From Richelia sp. UBA3308 (GTDB lineage Bacteria; Cyanobacteriota; Cyanobacteriia; Cyanobacteriales; Nostocaceae): a DNA stretch of 6,159 nt. Under the pieces are notes generated by a model. It did not search any database. It worked only from the letters and a program-made list of their open reading frames with translations, and was not told where the DNA came from. Below, piece after piece: positions 1 to 6,092 of the stretch (the first letter of the stretch is position 1; the number at the start of each line of letters is the position of its first letter). The position numbers and the translations under genes are program-made. Location: contig DESS01000089.1 in NCBI GenBank assembly GCA_002361335.1, forward strand, positions 1-6,159, given 5' to 3'.

Positions 1-111
1 ATCAGTTGAAGTTAAACCTCCAATCTCGACCTAATAGTCTTTTTGATTAATTCCGATCTATTAAGACATATTAATTTCAGGTATCTAGAAAGTTCGGAGG
101 TAAACAAAACA

Positions 112-138
112 ATGAAAATTAATGTGGTGCACTACTAA
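112..138 (+). CDS. Possible 8-codon ORF behind a perfect Shine-Dalgarno
   Basis: GGAGG (96-100) precedes the ATG at 112 by 11 nt, and the frame reads MKINVVHY followed by TAA (136-138). It ends 12 bp before the 3' end of the convergent kinase gene. The spacing is longer than ideal, there is no evident promoter, and 27 bases carry little evidence. It may be a leader or chance. Confidence 0.12.
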   Translation: MKINVVHY

Positions 139-150
139 TTTAAATTGCAC

Positions 151-2484
151 TTAATTCCAAGGTTCAGTGGGAACATCTGTGTGGTTTTGAGATATAGTAT
201 TTATTGATTCGCCTGTAGAGAAATTGTCCGAAAAAGAACCACTCAAGTCTTGAAGTGCTTGCAATGCTTCCGTGGCTGACTGATATCTCATTTGGTGGTT
301 TTCAAATATCATTTTGTTGAGGATTTTAGCCAAGCTGTTACTTACACTTGCTTTGTCAATCCATTTGACTTCTTCATTTTCATCTACTGGTAATTCATGA
401 GGCGGTATACCAGTTAAGGCGAAGACACCGATCATTCCCACTGCATAAATATCGCTACTGTATTGGGGATACCCTAAACATTGTTCTCGTGGTGCATAAC
501 CTTTAGTACCAATACCAATAGTAAAAGCTGTTTGCTCTTGAGAATTCAATACTTGAGTTGATACTTGTTTTACAGCACCAAAGTCAATCAACACTAACTT
601 ATCGTCGGATTTCTGTCGGATAATGTTACTGGGTTTAATATCACGATGAATTACGCCGTTTTGATGTACAAATACTAATGTTTGCAGTATATTCTTAAGC
701 ATTTCAATGACTGCTGGTTCTGGAAGACTTTTACCTAAAGGTATTTCTCGATTTAAGGGGCGACCGATGATGTATTCTTGAACTAAATAAAACTCTTCTT
801 CTTCTTCAAAGTAGGCTAAGAGCTGAGGTATTTGATTGTGGTTTCCTAACATTTGCAAAGTTTGTGCTTCTGATTTAAACAAACGCCTGGCTACTTGCAA
901 TTGTTCCGATTTATTATTAACTGGCTTAAGTTGCTTGACAACACATAAAGGATTACCTGGAAGTCTAGTATCTTCGGCAATATAAGTTTCGCTAAATCCA
1001 CCCGAACCTAAAACTTTGACTATTTTATATCTACCGTCTAATACTTTCCCAGCTATTTCTTTTAAACGCTGCCCTAGTAAATATTTTAAGTCATCTTGCT
1101 GAGAAATTATCTCTTGTACAACGCGGTTAGAAGCGTGCTTTTCTAAGATGCCTATTAGTTGAGTTTTCCTTAATATTTCTCTTGCCACTTCAGTTCCCAG
1201 ATAGCAAAACCCAACGGTTAAAATTGTGACTATTGGTACAACAGTAGGAACAATTAATAAACTGTAAACAAATAAACTGTAACTAATTGCTCCCCAGATA
1301 ATCGCAAGCACAAGACAGAAGGCAAATCTAGTTGTTCCAAGTTTTACTCTGGCTATTATTAGAGTACATCCACCAACTAAAACTAGTACAAATAAACCTC
1401 GTTGTAATGGACTAGAAATTGGAGAAACAATTGTTTTGCCTTCCATTAAAGTTGCGATCGCGTGGCCGTGAATTTCCACTCCCGAGATTTTTTCGGGATG
1501 TAGCCAGTTAGAAGATAGAGCAACTGAATAGTAATCGTGTCCTTTTTGGGATTTAGCCGTGAAACCGATCAAGACAATTTTGTCTTTAAAAACCTTTCCT
1601 CCCTGTAAATTAGTATCCCAGAAGTCCGGTTCAAATACATTCCAAAAAGAAAAAGTCTTGAATGTCTGTGCCCCTCCATAAAAATGAATGCGATCGCCTT
1701 TTGGTTCGGGATATTTTATATTGGCAGCTATTAATACTGATTGATCGAATGAGGGCATAACGCTAGGAATTATACCATCTTGCTCTGCTAATAGTTTGGG
1801 AAATACACTTGATAATCGATGAACTTTACCATCTATCTCAAGAGGGAAATTTACTGAACCTATAGATACTGAACCGGTGCGAAATTGTTGATGTGGCAGA
1901 ACTAATTGCCAGGAAAAGCCTTGGTATGACTCAGATTTTTCGTAGAGTGCGGCTAAAGTTACTTTGTCTCCATGACGCTGTAACACGTCAATAAACTGTT
2001 TGTCGTCGGCTTTTCCGTAGCTGCTTGGAGAATCAAAAAGTATATCGACTGCCACATGACGCGCTCCGGCTTGAATTAATTTTTCAATGGCTTGGCTGTA
2101 TACTTTGCGTTGGAAGGGAAAAGACTTCAGGGGTTCTAAATAAGCGTATTCTTGAGGATCTATTTCATAAGATTGCTTGGGAAACAATATGGATTCATCA
2201 TCTATCGCTAAAATGACAATATCTTTTGGGGGAGTTATCTTTCCTCGCAGCAGATAAAAAAAGCTTTCTGCTCGAATTTCGATCCAACTCGTTAAATCAT
2301 TACTAGAAGCTGCTAGCAGTACAGCCCCAATAACTGAAGCACTACTAAGAACATGACCTAAACGAGACATCATCTTAAAAGAATGTGCAGATACCATAGA
2401 GGTGGCCACTTTAGAAAGGCTTCGCAGTTTCTTGGCAGCAGACACATATTTTTTGTTTATCTTATATGTAGGTTCTTCTGCCAT
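151..2484 (-). CDS. CHASE2-domain membrane receptor Ser/Thr protein kinase
   Basis: This is a transmembrane sensor kinase of 777 residues that should phosphorylate Ser/Thr on cytoplasmic targets in response to a periplasmic signal; ligand and substrates are unknown. Visible order: basic N-terminus (1-42), weak first membrane segment (about 43-62), CHASE2 sensor (about 65-355, with IVILAIDDES at 89-98, GARHVAVDILF at 140-150, KIVLIGFTA at 302-310 and SGVEIHGHAIATL at 334-346), three hydrophobic segments (about 363-379, 386-407, 409-430), a linker, then a Hanks kinase domain (about 486-745). Kinase residues are intact: glycine loop GSGGFSETY 493-501, Lys517, Glu539, HRDIKPSN 613-620, DFG 634-636, APREQ 664-668, Asp678. 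It therefore looks active. The tail (746-777) is Ser/Thr/Asn-rich. I chose the Met at 2482-2484 because AGAGG lies just upstream, though its 2-nt spacing is tight; Met30, 38 or 39 are alternatives that keep all domains. It is complete and ends in TAA. No clear terminator follows it. Confidence 0.96.
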   Translation of the reverse strand: MAEEPTYKINKKYVSAAKKLRSLSKVATSMVSAHSFKMMSRLGHVLSSASVIGAVLLAASSNDLTSWIEIRAESFFYLLRGKITPPKDIVILAIDDESILFPKQSYEIDPQEYAYLEPLKSFPFQRKVYSQAIEKLIQAGARHVAVDILFDSPSSYGKADDKQFIDVLQRHGDKVTLAALYEKSESYQGFSWQLVLPHQQFRTGSVSIGSVNFPLEIDGKVHRLSSVFPKLLAEQDGIIPSVMPSFDQSVLIAANIKYPEPKGDRIHFYGGAQTFKTFSFWNVFEPDFWDTNLQGGKVFKDKIVLIGFTAKSQKGHDYYSVALSSNWLHPEKISGVEIHGHAIATLMEGKTIVSPISSPLQRGLFVLVLVGGCTLIIARVKLGTTRFAFCLVLAIIWGAISYSLFVYSLLIVPTVVPIVTILTVGFCYLGTEVAREILRKTQLIGILEKHASNRVVQEIISQQDDLKYLLGQRLKEIAGKVLDGRYKIVKVLGSGGFSETYIAEDTRLPGNPLCVVKQLKPVNNKSEQLQVARRLFKSEAQTLQMLGNHNQIPQLLAYFEEEEEFYLVQEYIIGRPLNREIPLGKSLPEPAVIEMLKNILQTLVFVHQNGVIHRDIKPSNIIRQKSDDKLVLIDFGAVKQVSTQVLNSQEQTAFTIGIGTKGYAPREQCLGYPQYSSDIYAVGMIGVFALTGIPPHELPVDENEEVKWIDKASVSNSLAKILNKMIFENHQMRYQSATEALQALQDLSGSFSDNFSTGESINTISQNHTDVPTEPWN
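1454..1461. repeat. HIP1 octamer
   Basis: GCGATCGC, the highly iterated palindrome that is over-represented in many cyanobacterial genomes, lies inside the kinase coding sequence. It supports a cyanobacterial origin. Confidence 0.9.
1690..1697. repeat. HIP1 octamer
   Basis: A second exact GCGATCGC lies about 230 bp from the first, in the CHASE2-coding part of the kinase gene. Two copies in an AT-rich window strengthen the taxonomic reading. Confidence 0.9.
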
Positions 2485-2515
2485 ATCCTCTTATTAATTA
2501 ATTTACGTACAACAA

Positions 2516-2598
2516 TTTATAAGTTTTACACATTATTTAGTGCAACGTACCCTATCGATAATACTTAAATTTAAATTTATACATATGTAAATATTATA
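2516..2598 (-). promoter_or_regulatory. Candidate promoters of the kinase gene
   Basis: Two minus-strand possibilities are visible. The distal one is an exact TATAAT (plus-strand ATTATA at 2593-2598) without a clear -35, giving a leader of about 100 nt. The proximal one pairs TATAAA (plus-strand 2516-2521) with TTGCAC (2540-2545) at 18-nt spacing, which is a weak -35. I cannot choose between them from sequence. Confidence 0.3.
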
Positions 2599-2707
2599 CT
2601 TTTATCAAAAATTCTCAGATGTTTATTTTCGTCGCAATATATTAGTAAATGTTCCACTGCCGCAATCAATACCGCTTAAGTTATTGTACAAAGCTATTTT
2701 CTTCAAT

Positions 2708-2735
2708 TTGGCTGATTTAAAACGGGGGCTAGAAT
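2708..2735 (+). promoter_or_regulatory. Possible plus-strand promoter in the gap
   Basis: TTGGCT (2708-2713, 4/6 to TTGACA) and TAGAAT (2730-2735, 5/6 to TATAAT) are 16 nt apart. If used, transcription would begin near 2742, just before the 18-codon ORF at 2770. No terminator is seen nearby on this strand until 3575. The call is weak. Confidence 0.22.
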
Positions 2736-2817
2736 GGGTAAGGCTTATTTTTTCTAAAATACCTGACCTATGCTAAGACAACAAGATGAACTCGTCTGCC
2801 CCTACCCCGTGAGCCTT
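2722..2817. other. GC-rich block with crossing complementary segments (possible pseudoknot)
   Basis: ACGGGG (2722-2727) can pair with CCCCGT (2805-2810), and AAGGCT (2740-2745) with AGCCTT (2812-2817). The two helices interleave, which is the topology of a pseudoknot. An exclusive alternative pairs GGGTAAGG (2736-2743) with CCTACCC (2801-2807), with one bulged A. A small hairpin, TATTTT/AAAATA (2746-2761), lies inside. The G and C runs are conspicuous in an otherwise AT-rich gap. Whether it is transcribed, and on which strand, is unknown. Confidence 0.3.
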
Positions 2818-2826
2818 TCCGCTTAA
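2770..2826 (+). CDS. Possible 18-residue small ORF
   Basis: The ORF encodes MLRQQDELVCPYPVSLSA and stops at TAA (2824-2826). It lies in the locally GC-rich block and just downstream of a possible promoter (2708-2735). There is no Shine-Dalgarno before the ATG, and the opposite strand of the same bases is also open, so coding is unproven. I do not recognise a family. It is listed because the block stands out from the AT-rich surroundings. Confidence 0.15.
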   Translation: MLRQQDELVCPYPVSLSA

Positions 2827-3010
2827 GTAGTAATTTAACTCAGTTGTTTGGATTCTAGGCATATGATTCATGGTTGATATTTTCCATTAATATGCAGCCC
2901 AATTAGTTTCTAGTAAGAGTTTAATTTTTTCAAGTTATTTATTTTAATTGCTTTTACAAGAGCCGTTTATTAAGGCAAGAATATTTTATATAAGACGAAT
3001 GAAGTGTTGC

Positions 3011-3047
3011 AATCCCTTGATAATACAATCTCGATGCTAAGGGGATT
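3011..3047. other. Imperfect hairpin in the gap
   Basis: AATCCCTT (3011-3018) pairs with AAGGGGATT (3039-3047) with one bulged G, around a 20-nt loop. ATGAA (2999-3003) and TTCAT (3046-3050) offer a partly overlapping outer extension. No T-run follows, so it is not a terminator. Function is unknown. Confidence 0.25.
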
Positions 3048-3170
3048 CATCCTATACTAGGTTGCTGTTTCATTTAATAAGATTTCTTACCGATGTAGGT
3101 TTACCCTATTAACTGCATGTAATCGGGGACTTACCCAAACAAAAAATCCCAAACTACTAAGGGGAAAACT

Positions 3171-3198
3171 CTTACAGGGAAGGTGAACACTCCCTAAG
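3171..3198. other. Eight-base-pair bulged hairpin in the gap
   Basis: CTTA (3171-3174) pairs with TAAG (3195-3198) and GGGA (3177-3180) with TCCC (3191-3194), with CA bulged out and a 10-nt loop. It is not followed by a T-run on either strand. It lies upstream of the candidate small-RNA promoter, so it would belong to a different transcript or to none. The nine bases CTAAGGGGA occur at both 3037-3045 and 3157-3165. Confidence 0.27.
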
Positions 3199-3237
3199 GC
3201 TTGAGCAGACAAATCGCCGTCGTCAGTAATCACATAA

Positions 3238-3266
3238 TTCAGTTAGTTTCTCGTCTTTCCTATAAT
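3238..3266 (+). promoter_or_regulatory. Candidate promoter of the gap RNA
   Basis: A perfect -10 hexamer TATAAT sits at 3261-3266. At a 17-nt spacing the -35 position reads TTCAGT (3238-3243), only a 3/6 match to TTGACA, so the call rests on the -10 box and on the hairpin and terminator that follow. In DNA this AT-rich a lone TATAAT can occur by chance. Confidence 0.35.
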
Positions 3267-3272
3267 TGTTAA

Positions 3273-3603
3273 AAATCTTCATTAATCCTTGCCTTGAACA
3301 TAGAGCCGAAGCTAACTGCTCTCAAGGCTTCTTACCACAGATCAAAAAAAAACGTCCTAAATCCATTCTCCCTTTTGGCAACACCTCGATGTTTATTGAA
3401 AGTCATAAACAACCACCATTGAAGATAAGCGGGTTATTCTGTGTGTCTAGCTCTCTTATAGTCCAGTAACAAGGGCGACTTTAGGAGTAAACTTAACTAA
3501 TATACAGTTAAAAATTTGGTTACTTAGTCAATTTTATTGGTAGATTTTGATTACAGGGTGTCTATAAGCATATTAAGAGTGAAAAACGCTCTTGGTTTGT
3601 TTT
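3273..3603 (+). ncRNA. Candidate small RNA between kinase and NYN genes
   Basis: This unit is inferred from signals, not recognised as a known RNA family. A consensus TATAAT at 3261-3266 predicts a start near 3273. A GC-rich hairpin follows: GCCTTG (3291-3296) with CAAGGC (3323-3328), a 5-nt bulge, then AGAGC (3302-3306) with GCTCT (3318-3322). Further inverted repeats are GTTA/CTG with CAGTAAC (3433-3441 with 3464-3470, 2-nt bulge) and TTAACT/AGTTAA (3493-3498 with 3506-3511). It ends at the intrinsic terminator at 3575-3603. A 67-codon frame overlaps it (TTG at 3266 to 3469), but that TTG starts inside the -10 box, so the predicted RNA would not carry it. The first ATG in that frame (3389) has no Shine-Dalgarno and would give 26 residues. 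Hallmarks of tmRNA, RNase P RNA and SRP RNA are absent. The exact ends are uncertain. Confidence 0.33.
3575..3603 (+). terminator. Orphan intrinsic terminator in the gap upstream of the NYN gene
   Basis: AAGAGTG (3575-3581) pairs with CGCTCTT (3587-3593) as 7 bp including one T-G wobble, closing a five-A loop, and is followed after GG by TTTGTTTT (3596-3603). The T-rich side is downstream only on the plus strand; the minus-strand side reads AATATG, so the orientation is plus. No annotated plus-strand gene lies before it in the window, which implies an unannotated transcript to its left. Confidence 0.62.
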
Positions 3604-3664
3604 AACCACAGTTCAATGTTTTAGTCAATCTCCTAAATTGAAAAATGATAGATAAAAGCTATAC

Positions 3665-3702
3665 ATGACAATATAATTTATATATATTAGCGAATTTGTC
3701 AT
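3665..3702. promoter_or_regulatory. Inverted repeat at the NYN promoter, possible operator
   Basis: ATGACAA (3665-3671) and TTGTCAT (3696-3702) are perfect 7-bp inverted arms separated by 24 bp. Their centres are 31 bp apart, close to three helical turns, and the repeat lies just upstream of the extended -10 box. This geometry would suit a dimeric regulator binding both arms, but no regulator is recognised and the spacer is pure AT-rich sequence. Chance is a real alternative. Confidence 0.28.
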
Positions 3703-3710
3703 TTTATAAT

Positions 3711-3719
3711 TGCTATAAT
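3711..3719 (+). promoter_or_regulatory. Extended -10 promoter of the NYN gene
   Basis: TGCTATAAT matches the extended -10 form TGN-TATAAT exactly. The predicted start is near 3726, giving a leader of about 52 nt to the ATG at 3778 or about 25 nt to the one at 3751. No good -35 is found at 17 nt (3691-3696 reads CGAATT), which is normal for extended -10 promoters. TTGTCA at 3696-3701 resembles a -35 but is only 12 nt away. Second TATAAT strings at 3672-3677 and 3705-3710 are alternatives. Confidence 0.55.
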
Positions 3720-3777
3720 CTATTGTTCAATCTAAATTCATTTATATTTAATGGTGTCATTTCCTATGGAAACGCAT

Positions 3778-4287
3778 ATGACTCGTCTGTCTGTTTTTGT
3801 AGACGGAAACAATATGTTCTATGCTCAACAAAAAAACGGCTGGTTTTTCGACCCACGACGAGTATTAGAATACTTCAAATACGAGCAAATACATACTAAT
3901 TTGATAAATGCATTTTGGTACACTGGTTTGAAAGACCCCCAAGATCAACGAGGTTTTAGAGATGCTCTAATTAGTTTAGGATATACGGTACGAACTAAAA
4001 TACTCAAAGAATATTATGATGATTCCTCTGGACGTTATTCTCAAAAAGCTAATTTAGATATTGAAATTGTTGTAGATATGTTTAATACTGTAGACCAATA
4101 TGACCGAGTAATTTTATTTAGTGGAGATGGAGATTTTGAAAGAGCAATTGAACTTTTACGCTCGAAAAATACTCATATAACTGTCGTGTCTACAGAAGGA
4201 ATGATTGCACGAGAATTACGTAATGCTACTGATAGATATATTGATTTAAATGAAATTAGAGACAGCATAGAAAAGACTGAAGCTTAA
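3778..4287 (+). CDS. NYN domain (LabA-like/DUF88) protein, putative ribonuclease
   Basis: This soluble protein of 169 residues (from the start chosen here) is almost entirely one NYN domain, a PIN-like fold. Members include metal-dependent RNases; cyanobacterial LabA affects circadian output. Acidic active-site candidates are intact: Asp9 in the first strand (SVFVDGNN, 5-12), Asp94 and Asp100 in NLDIEIVVDM, and Asp117/Asp119 in SGDGDF (115-120). Nuclease activity is inferred from these residues; the RNA target is unknown, and I do not call it labA itself. There are three in-frame ATGs: 3751, 3766 and 3778. I prefer 3778 because GGAA precedes it by about 6 nt and the first beta strand starts two residues later; 3751 has no Shine-Dalgarno, and starting there would give 178 residues. 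An extended -10 promoter lies upstream (3711-3719). The gene ends with tandem stops TAATAA, and leuA follows 93 bp later with no terminator between. Confidence 0.93.
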   Translation: MTRLSVFVDGNNMFYAQQKNGWFFDPRRVLEYFKYEQIHTNLINAFWYTGLKDPQDQRGFRDALISLGYTVRTKILKEYYDDSSGRYSQKANLDIEIVVDMFNTVDQYDRVILFSGDGDFERAIELLRSKNTHITVVSTEGMIARELRNATDRYIDLNEIRDSIEKTEA

Positions 4288-4380
4288 TAATCTTTACAAT
4301 TATTTAGAAAATTAATAGTAAAAAAAATTAAACTAGAAAGTATTGTTAGGCACAAGGAATTAATCAACAAAAACAACGTT

Positions 4381-5973
4381 ATGACAACAAATTCAGAACG
4401 AATCATTATTTTTGATACTACTCTTCGCGACGGCGAACAATGTCCGGGAGCAACTTTAAATATCGATGAAAAGTTAACTATTGCCAAACAGTTAGCCCGT
4501 TTAGGTGTAGATATAATTGAAGCGGGTTTTGCTGTTGCAAGTCCGGGAGATTTTGAAGCTGTTAGCAAGATTGCTCAAACTGTAGGTACTGAAGATGGTC
4601 CGGTAATTTGTAGTTTGGCAAGAGCGATTAAAAACGATATTAAAGCAGCAGCAGATGCTTTGCAACCAGCTCTTAAAGCAAGAATTCACACTTTTATTTC
4701 AACTTCTGACATCCATTTAAAATATCAGCTAAAGAAAACCAGAGAAGAGGTACTATCAATAGCCGAAGAAATGGTAGCCTACTCTAAATCTTTTATGTCA
4801 GATGTGGAATTTTCTCCAATGGATGCGGTACGCTCCGATCCAGAATATCTTTATCAAGTATTGGAGCGAGTAATCGCAGCAGGAGCAACAACAGTTAACA
4901 TTCCCGATACAGTTGGTTATACAACTCCGAGTGAATTTGGAGCTTTAATTAAGGGAATTAAAGATAATGTTCCTAACATTGATAAAGCAATTATTTCTGT
5001 TCACGGACACAATGACTTAGGTTTAGCTGTTGCTAACTTTTTAGAAGCTGTAAAAAATGGTGCCAGACAATTAGAATGTACTATTAATGGCATTGGAGAA
5101 CGTGCCGGAAATGCATCTTTAGAAGAGTTAGTTATGGCGTTGCACGTGCGGCGACAATATTTTAATCCCTTTTTAGGACGCGCAGTAGATTCGGAACCAC
5201 CATTGACGAATATTGACACCAAACAAATATATAAAACTTCTCGTTTGGTTTCTAATTTAACGGGAATGTTGGTGCAGCCAAATAAAGCAATTGTTGGTAC
5301 AAATGCTTTTGCTCACGAATCTGGAATTCATCAAGATGGGGTATTAAAAAACAAGCTTACTTATGAAATAATGGATGCCCAATCAATTGGTTTAACAGAA
5401 AATCAAATTGTTTTAGGCAAACATTCTGGAAGAAATGCTTTTCGCACTCGTTTGAAAGAATTGGGCTTTGAACTGTCAGATTTGGAGTTAAATAAAGCAT
5501 TTATTCGATTTAAAGAAGTCGCTGACAAAAAGAAAGAAATTTCCGATTGGGATTTAGAAGCCCTTGTGAATGATGAAATTCAACAAGCACCTGATTTGTT
5601 CAAGTTGGAATTGGTACAAGTTTCCTGTGGCAGTAATGCAAATCCTACCGCAACGGTTACTCTTCGTAATCCACAAGGAGAAGAATTAATCGATGCAGCG
5701 ATTGGTACTGGACCTGTAGATGCTGTATATAAAGCTATTAATCGCGTGGTAAATGTACCTAATAATTTGATTGAATTTTCTGTACAATCGGTAACGGCTG
5801 GTATTGATGCGATTGGGGAAGTCACTATCCGATTAAAGTATGAGGATAAAATCTACTCCGGTCATTCGGCGAATACTGATATTATTGTTGCATCGGCACA
5901 AGCTTATGTAAATGCACTCAATAGATTGTATGGTGCTTTACTGAATAAAAATAGGCAGCAAATAACTGCATAG
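4381..5973 (+). CDS. leuA: 2-isopropylmalate synthase
   Basis: LeuA condenses acetyl-CoA with 2-oxoisovalerate to give 2-isopropylmalate, the committed step of leucine synthesis in the cytoplasm, using a divalent metal. The 530 residues match the usual long LeuA length. Visible are the N-terminal catalytic barrel with DTTLRDGEQCPGA at 12-24 (Arg17 and metal ligand Asp18), VEFSP 142-146, the metal-binding HGHNDLGLAVAN 208-219 (His208, His210) and NGIGERAGN 236-244. A linker subdomain includes GTNAFAHESGIHQDG (306-320) and GKHSGRNAF (346-354). The C-terminal regulatory domain (about 405-520, with GTGPVDAVYKAIN at 442-454) binds leucine for feedback inhibition in this family. Every expected motif is present, so it should be functional. 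The start is supported by DTTLRDGEQ beginning 11 residues in, but no close Shine-Dalgarno is seen; AAGGA at 4354-4358 is 22 nt away. It may be co-transcribed with the NYN gene upstream. A strong terminator follows. Confidence 0.98.
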   Translation: MTTNSERIIIFDTTLRDGEQCPGATLNIDEKLTIAKQLARLGVDIIEAGFAVASPGDFEAVSKIAQTVGTEDGPVICSLARAIKNDIKAAADALQPALKARIHTFISTSDIHLKYQLKKTREEVLSIAEEMVAYSKSFMSDVEFSPMDAVRSDPEYLYQVLERVIAAGATTVNIPDTVGYTTPSEFGALIKGIKDNVPNIDKAIISVHGHNDLGLAVANFLEAVKNGARQLECTINGIGERAGNASLEELVMALHVRRQYFNPFLGRAVDSEPPLTNIDTKQIYKTSRLVSNLTGMLVQPNKAIVGTNAFAHESGIHQDGVLKNKLTYEIMDAQSIGLTENQIVLGKHSGRNAFRTRLKELGFELSDLELNKAFIRFKEVADKKKEISDWDLEALVNDEIQQAPDLFKLELVQVSCGSNANPTATVTLRNPQGEELIDAAIGTGPVDAVYKAINRVVNVPNNLIEFSVQSVTAGIDAIGEVTIRLKYEDKIYSGHSANTDIIVASAQAYVNALNRLYGALLNKNRQQITA

Positions 5974-5987
5974 TAAATGGTTGGTTC

Positions 5988-6010
5988 TTAGTTCTTAGTG
6001 ATTAGCCACT
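5988..6010 (+). repeat. Near-direct repeat, copy 1
   Basis: This 23-nt segment, built on TTAGTT and TTAGTGAT, matches 19 of 23 positions in 6093-6115. It lies just after the leuA stop, before the terminator. TTAGTGATTAGCCACTAA at 5995-6012 can also fold as a 6-bp hairpin. Spacers rich in TTAGTTATTAGT-like units are common in filamentous cyanobacteria. Confidence 0.5.
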
Positions 6011-6055
6011 AATTACTAATATTGTCGAAGAATTATCTTAATATCGATTATGAAC

Positions 6056-6087
6056 AAACCCGGTATAAGTATTAATACCGGGTTTTT
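6056..6087 (+). terminator. Intrinsic terminator of leuA
   Basis: A perfect 11-bp stem pairs AAACCCGGTAT (6056-6066) with ATACCGGGTTT (6075-6085) around an 8-nt loop, and T residues run from 6083 to 6087. It lies 83 nt after the leuA stop and marks the end of the leuA transcript. Because the stem is A-rich at its foot it could also act partly on the other strand. Confidence 0.9.
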
Positions 6088-6092
6088 ATTGG

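Larger units (their letters stand above)
2623..2871 (-). pseudogene. Small minus-strand reading frame broken by an in-frame TAG
   Basis: From an ATG at 2869-2871 the frame runs 32 codons to a TAG (2773-2775), then stays open for another 49 codons to TAA at 2623-2625. The whole would be 81 residues plus the interrupting stop. The downstream part reads like protein (for example LKKIALYNNLSGIDCGSGTF) with a basic C-terminus NILRRK. It points the same way as the kinase gene and lies about 140 bp before it. It could be a decayed small gene or part of an old element, but an open frame of this size arises easily by chance and I recognise no family. Confidence 0.2.
2485..3250. other. Long gap upstream of the kinase gene with no confident gene
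   Basis: Apart from the candidate kinase promoters (2516-2598), the broken minus frame (2623-2871), the GC-rich block (2708-2830) and the hairpins at 3011-3047 and 3171-3198, I see nothing here. The stretches 2872-2998 and 3062-3165 hold only AT-rich sequence with frequent stops in all frames. CCGCTTAAGT occurs twice (2672-2681 and 2819-2828). No tRNA, IS ends or CRISPR repeats are recognisable. Confidence 0.5.

Noticed and set aside
11..105. Inverted pair GTTAAACCTCC / GGAGGTAAAC
   Set aside because: The match is imperfect, the arms are 75 bp apart, and there is no supporting context.
127..150. GTGCA/TGCAC inverted repeat as kinase terminator
   Set aside because: It is only 5 bp with a 14-nt loop and no T-run follows on the minus strand.
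2025..2216. 63-codon plus-strand ORF
   Set aside because: It lies wholly inside the kinase gene on the opposite strand, whose domains are unmistakable; a shadow frame.
3266..3469. 67-codon plus-strand ORF from TTG
   Set aside because: The start is TTG and overlaps a TATAAT box, there is no Shine-Dalgarno, no family is recognised, and the region is better explained as part of an RNA.
3273..3603. tmRNA, RNase P RNA or SRP RNA
   Set aside because: I found no tRNA-like ends or T-loop motif, no GAAAGTCCGGGC-type RNase P core and no SRP GGAAG-type tetraloop region.
2485..3750. Insertion sequence or CRISPR array in the gap
   Set aside because: No terminal inverted repeats, target duplications, transposase motifs or regularly spaced repeats could be found by eye.
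4288..4380. Leucine attenuator or leader peptide before leuA
   Set aside because: There is no short ORF rich in Leu codons and no GC-bearing hairpin with a T-run; only an AT-only 6-bp repeat (4286-4304) is present.
4284..4689. Minus-strand ORFs over the start of leuA
   Set aside because: These are antisense shadows of the LeuA catalytic domain with no signals of their own.
5001..5825. Minus-strand ORFs of 73 and 81 codons
   Set aside because: They lie entirely within leuA in antisense and resemble no known protein.
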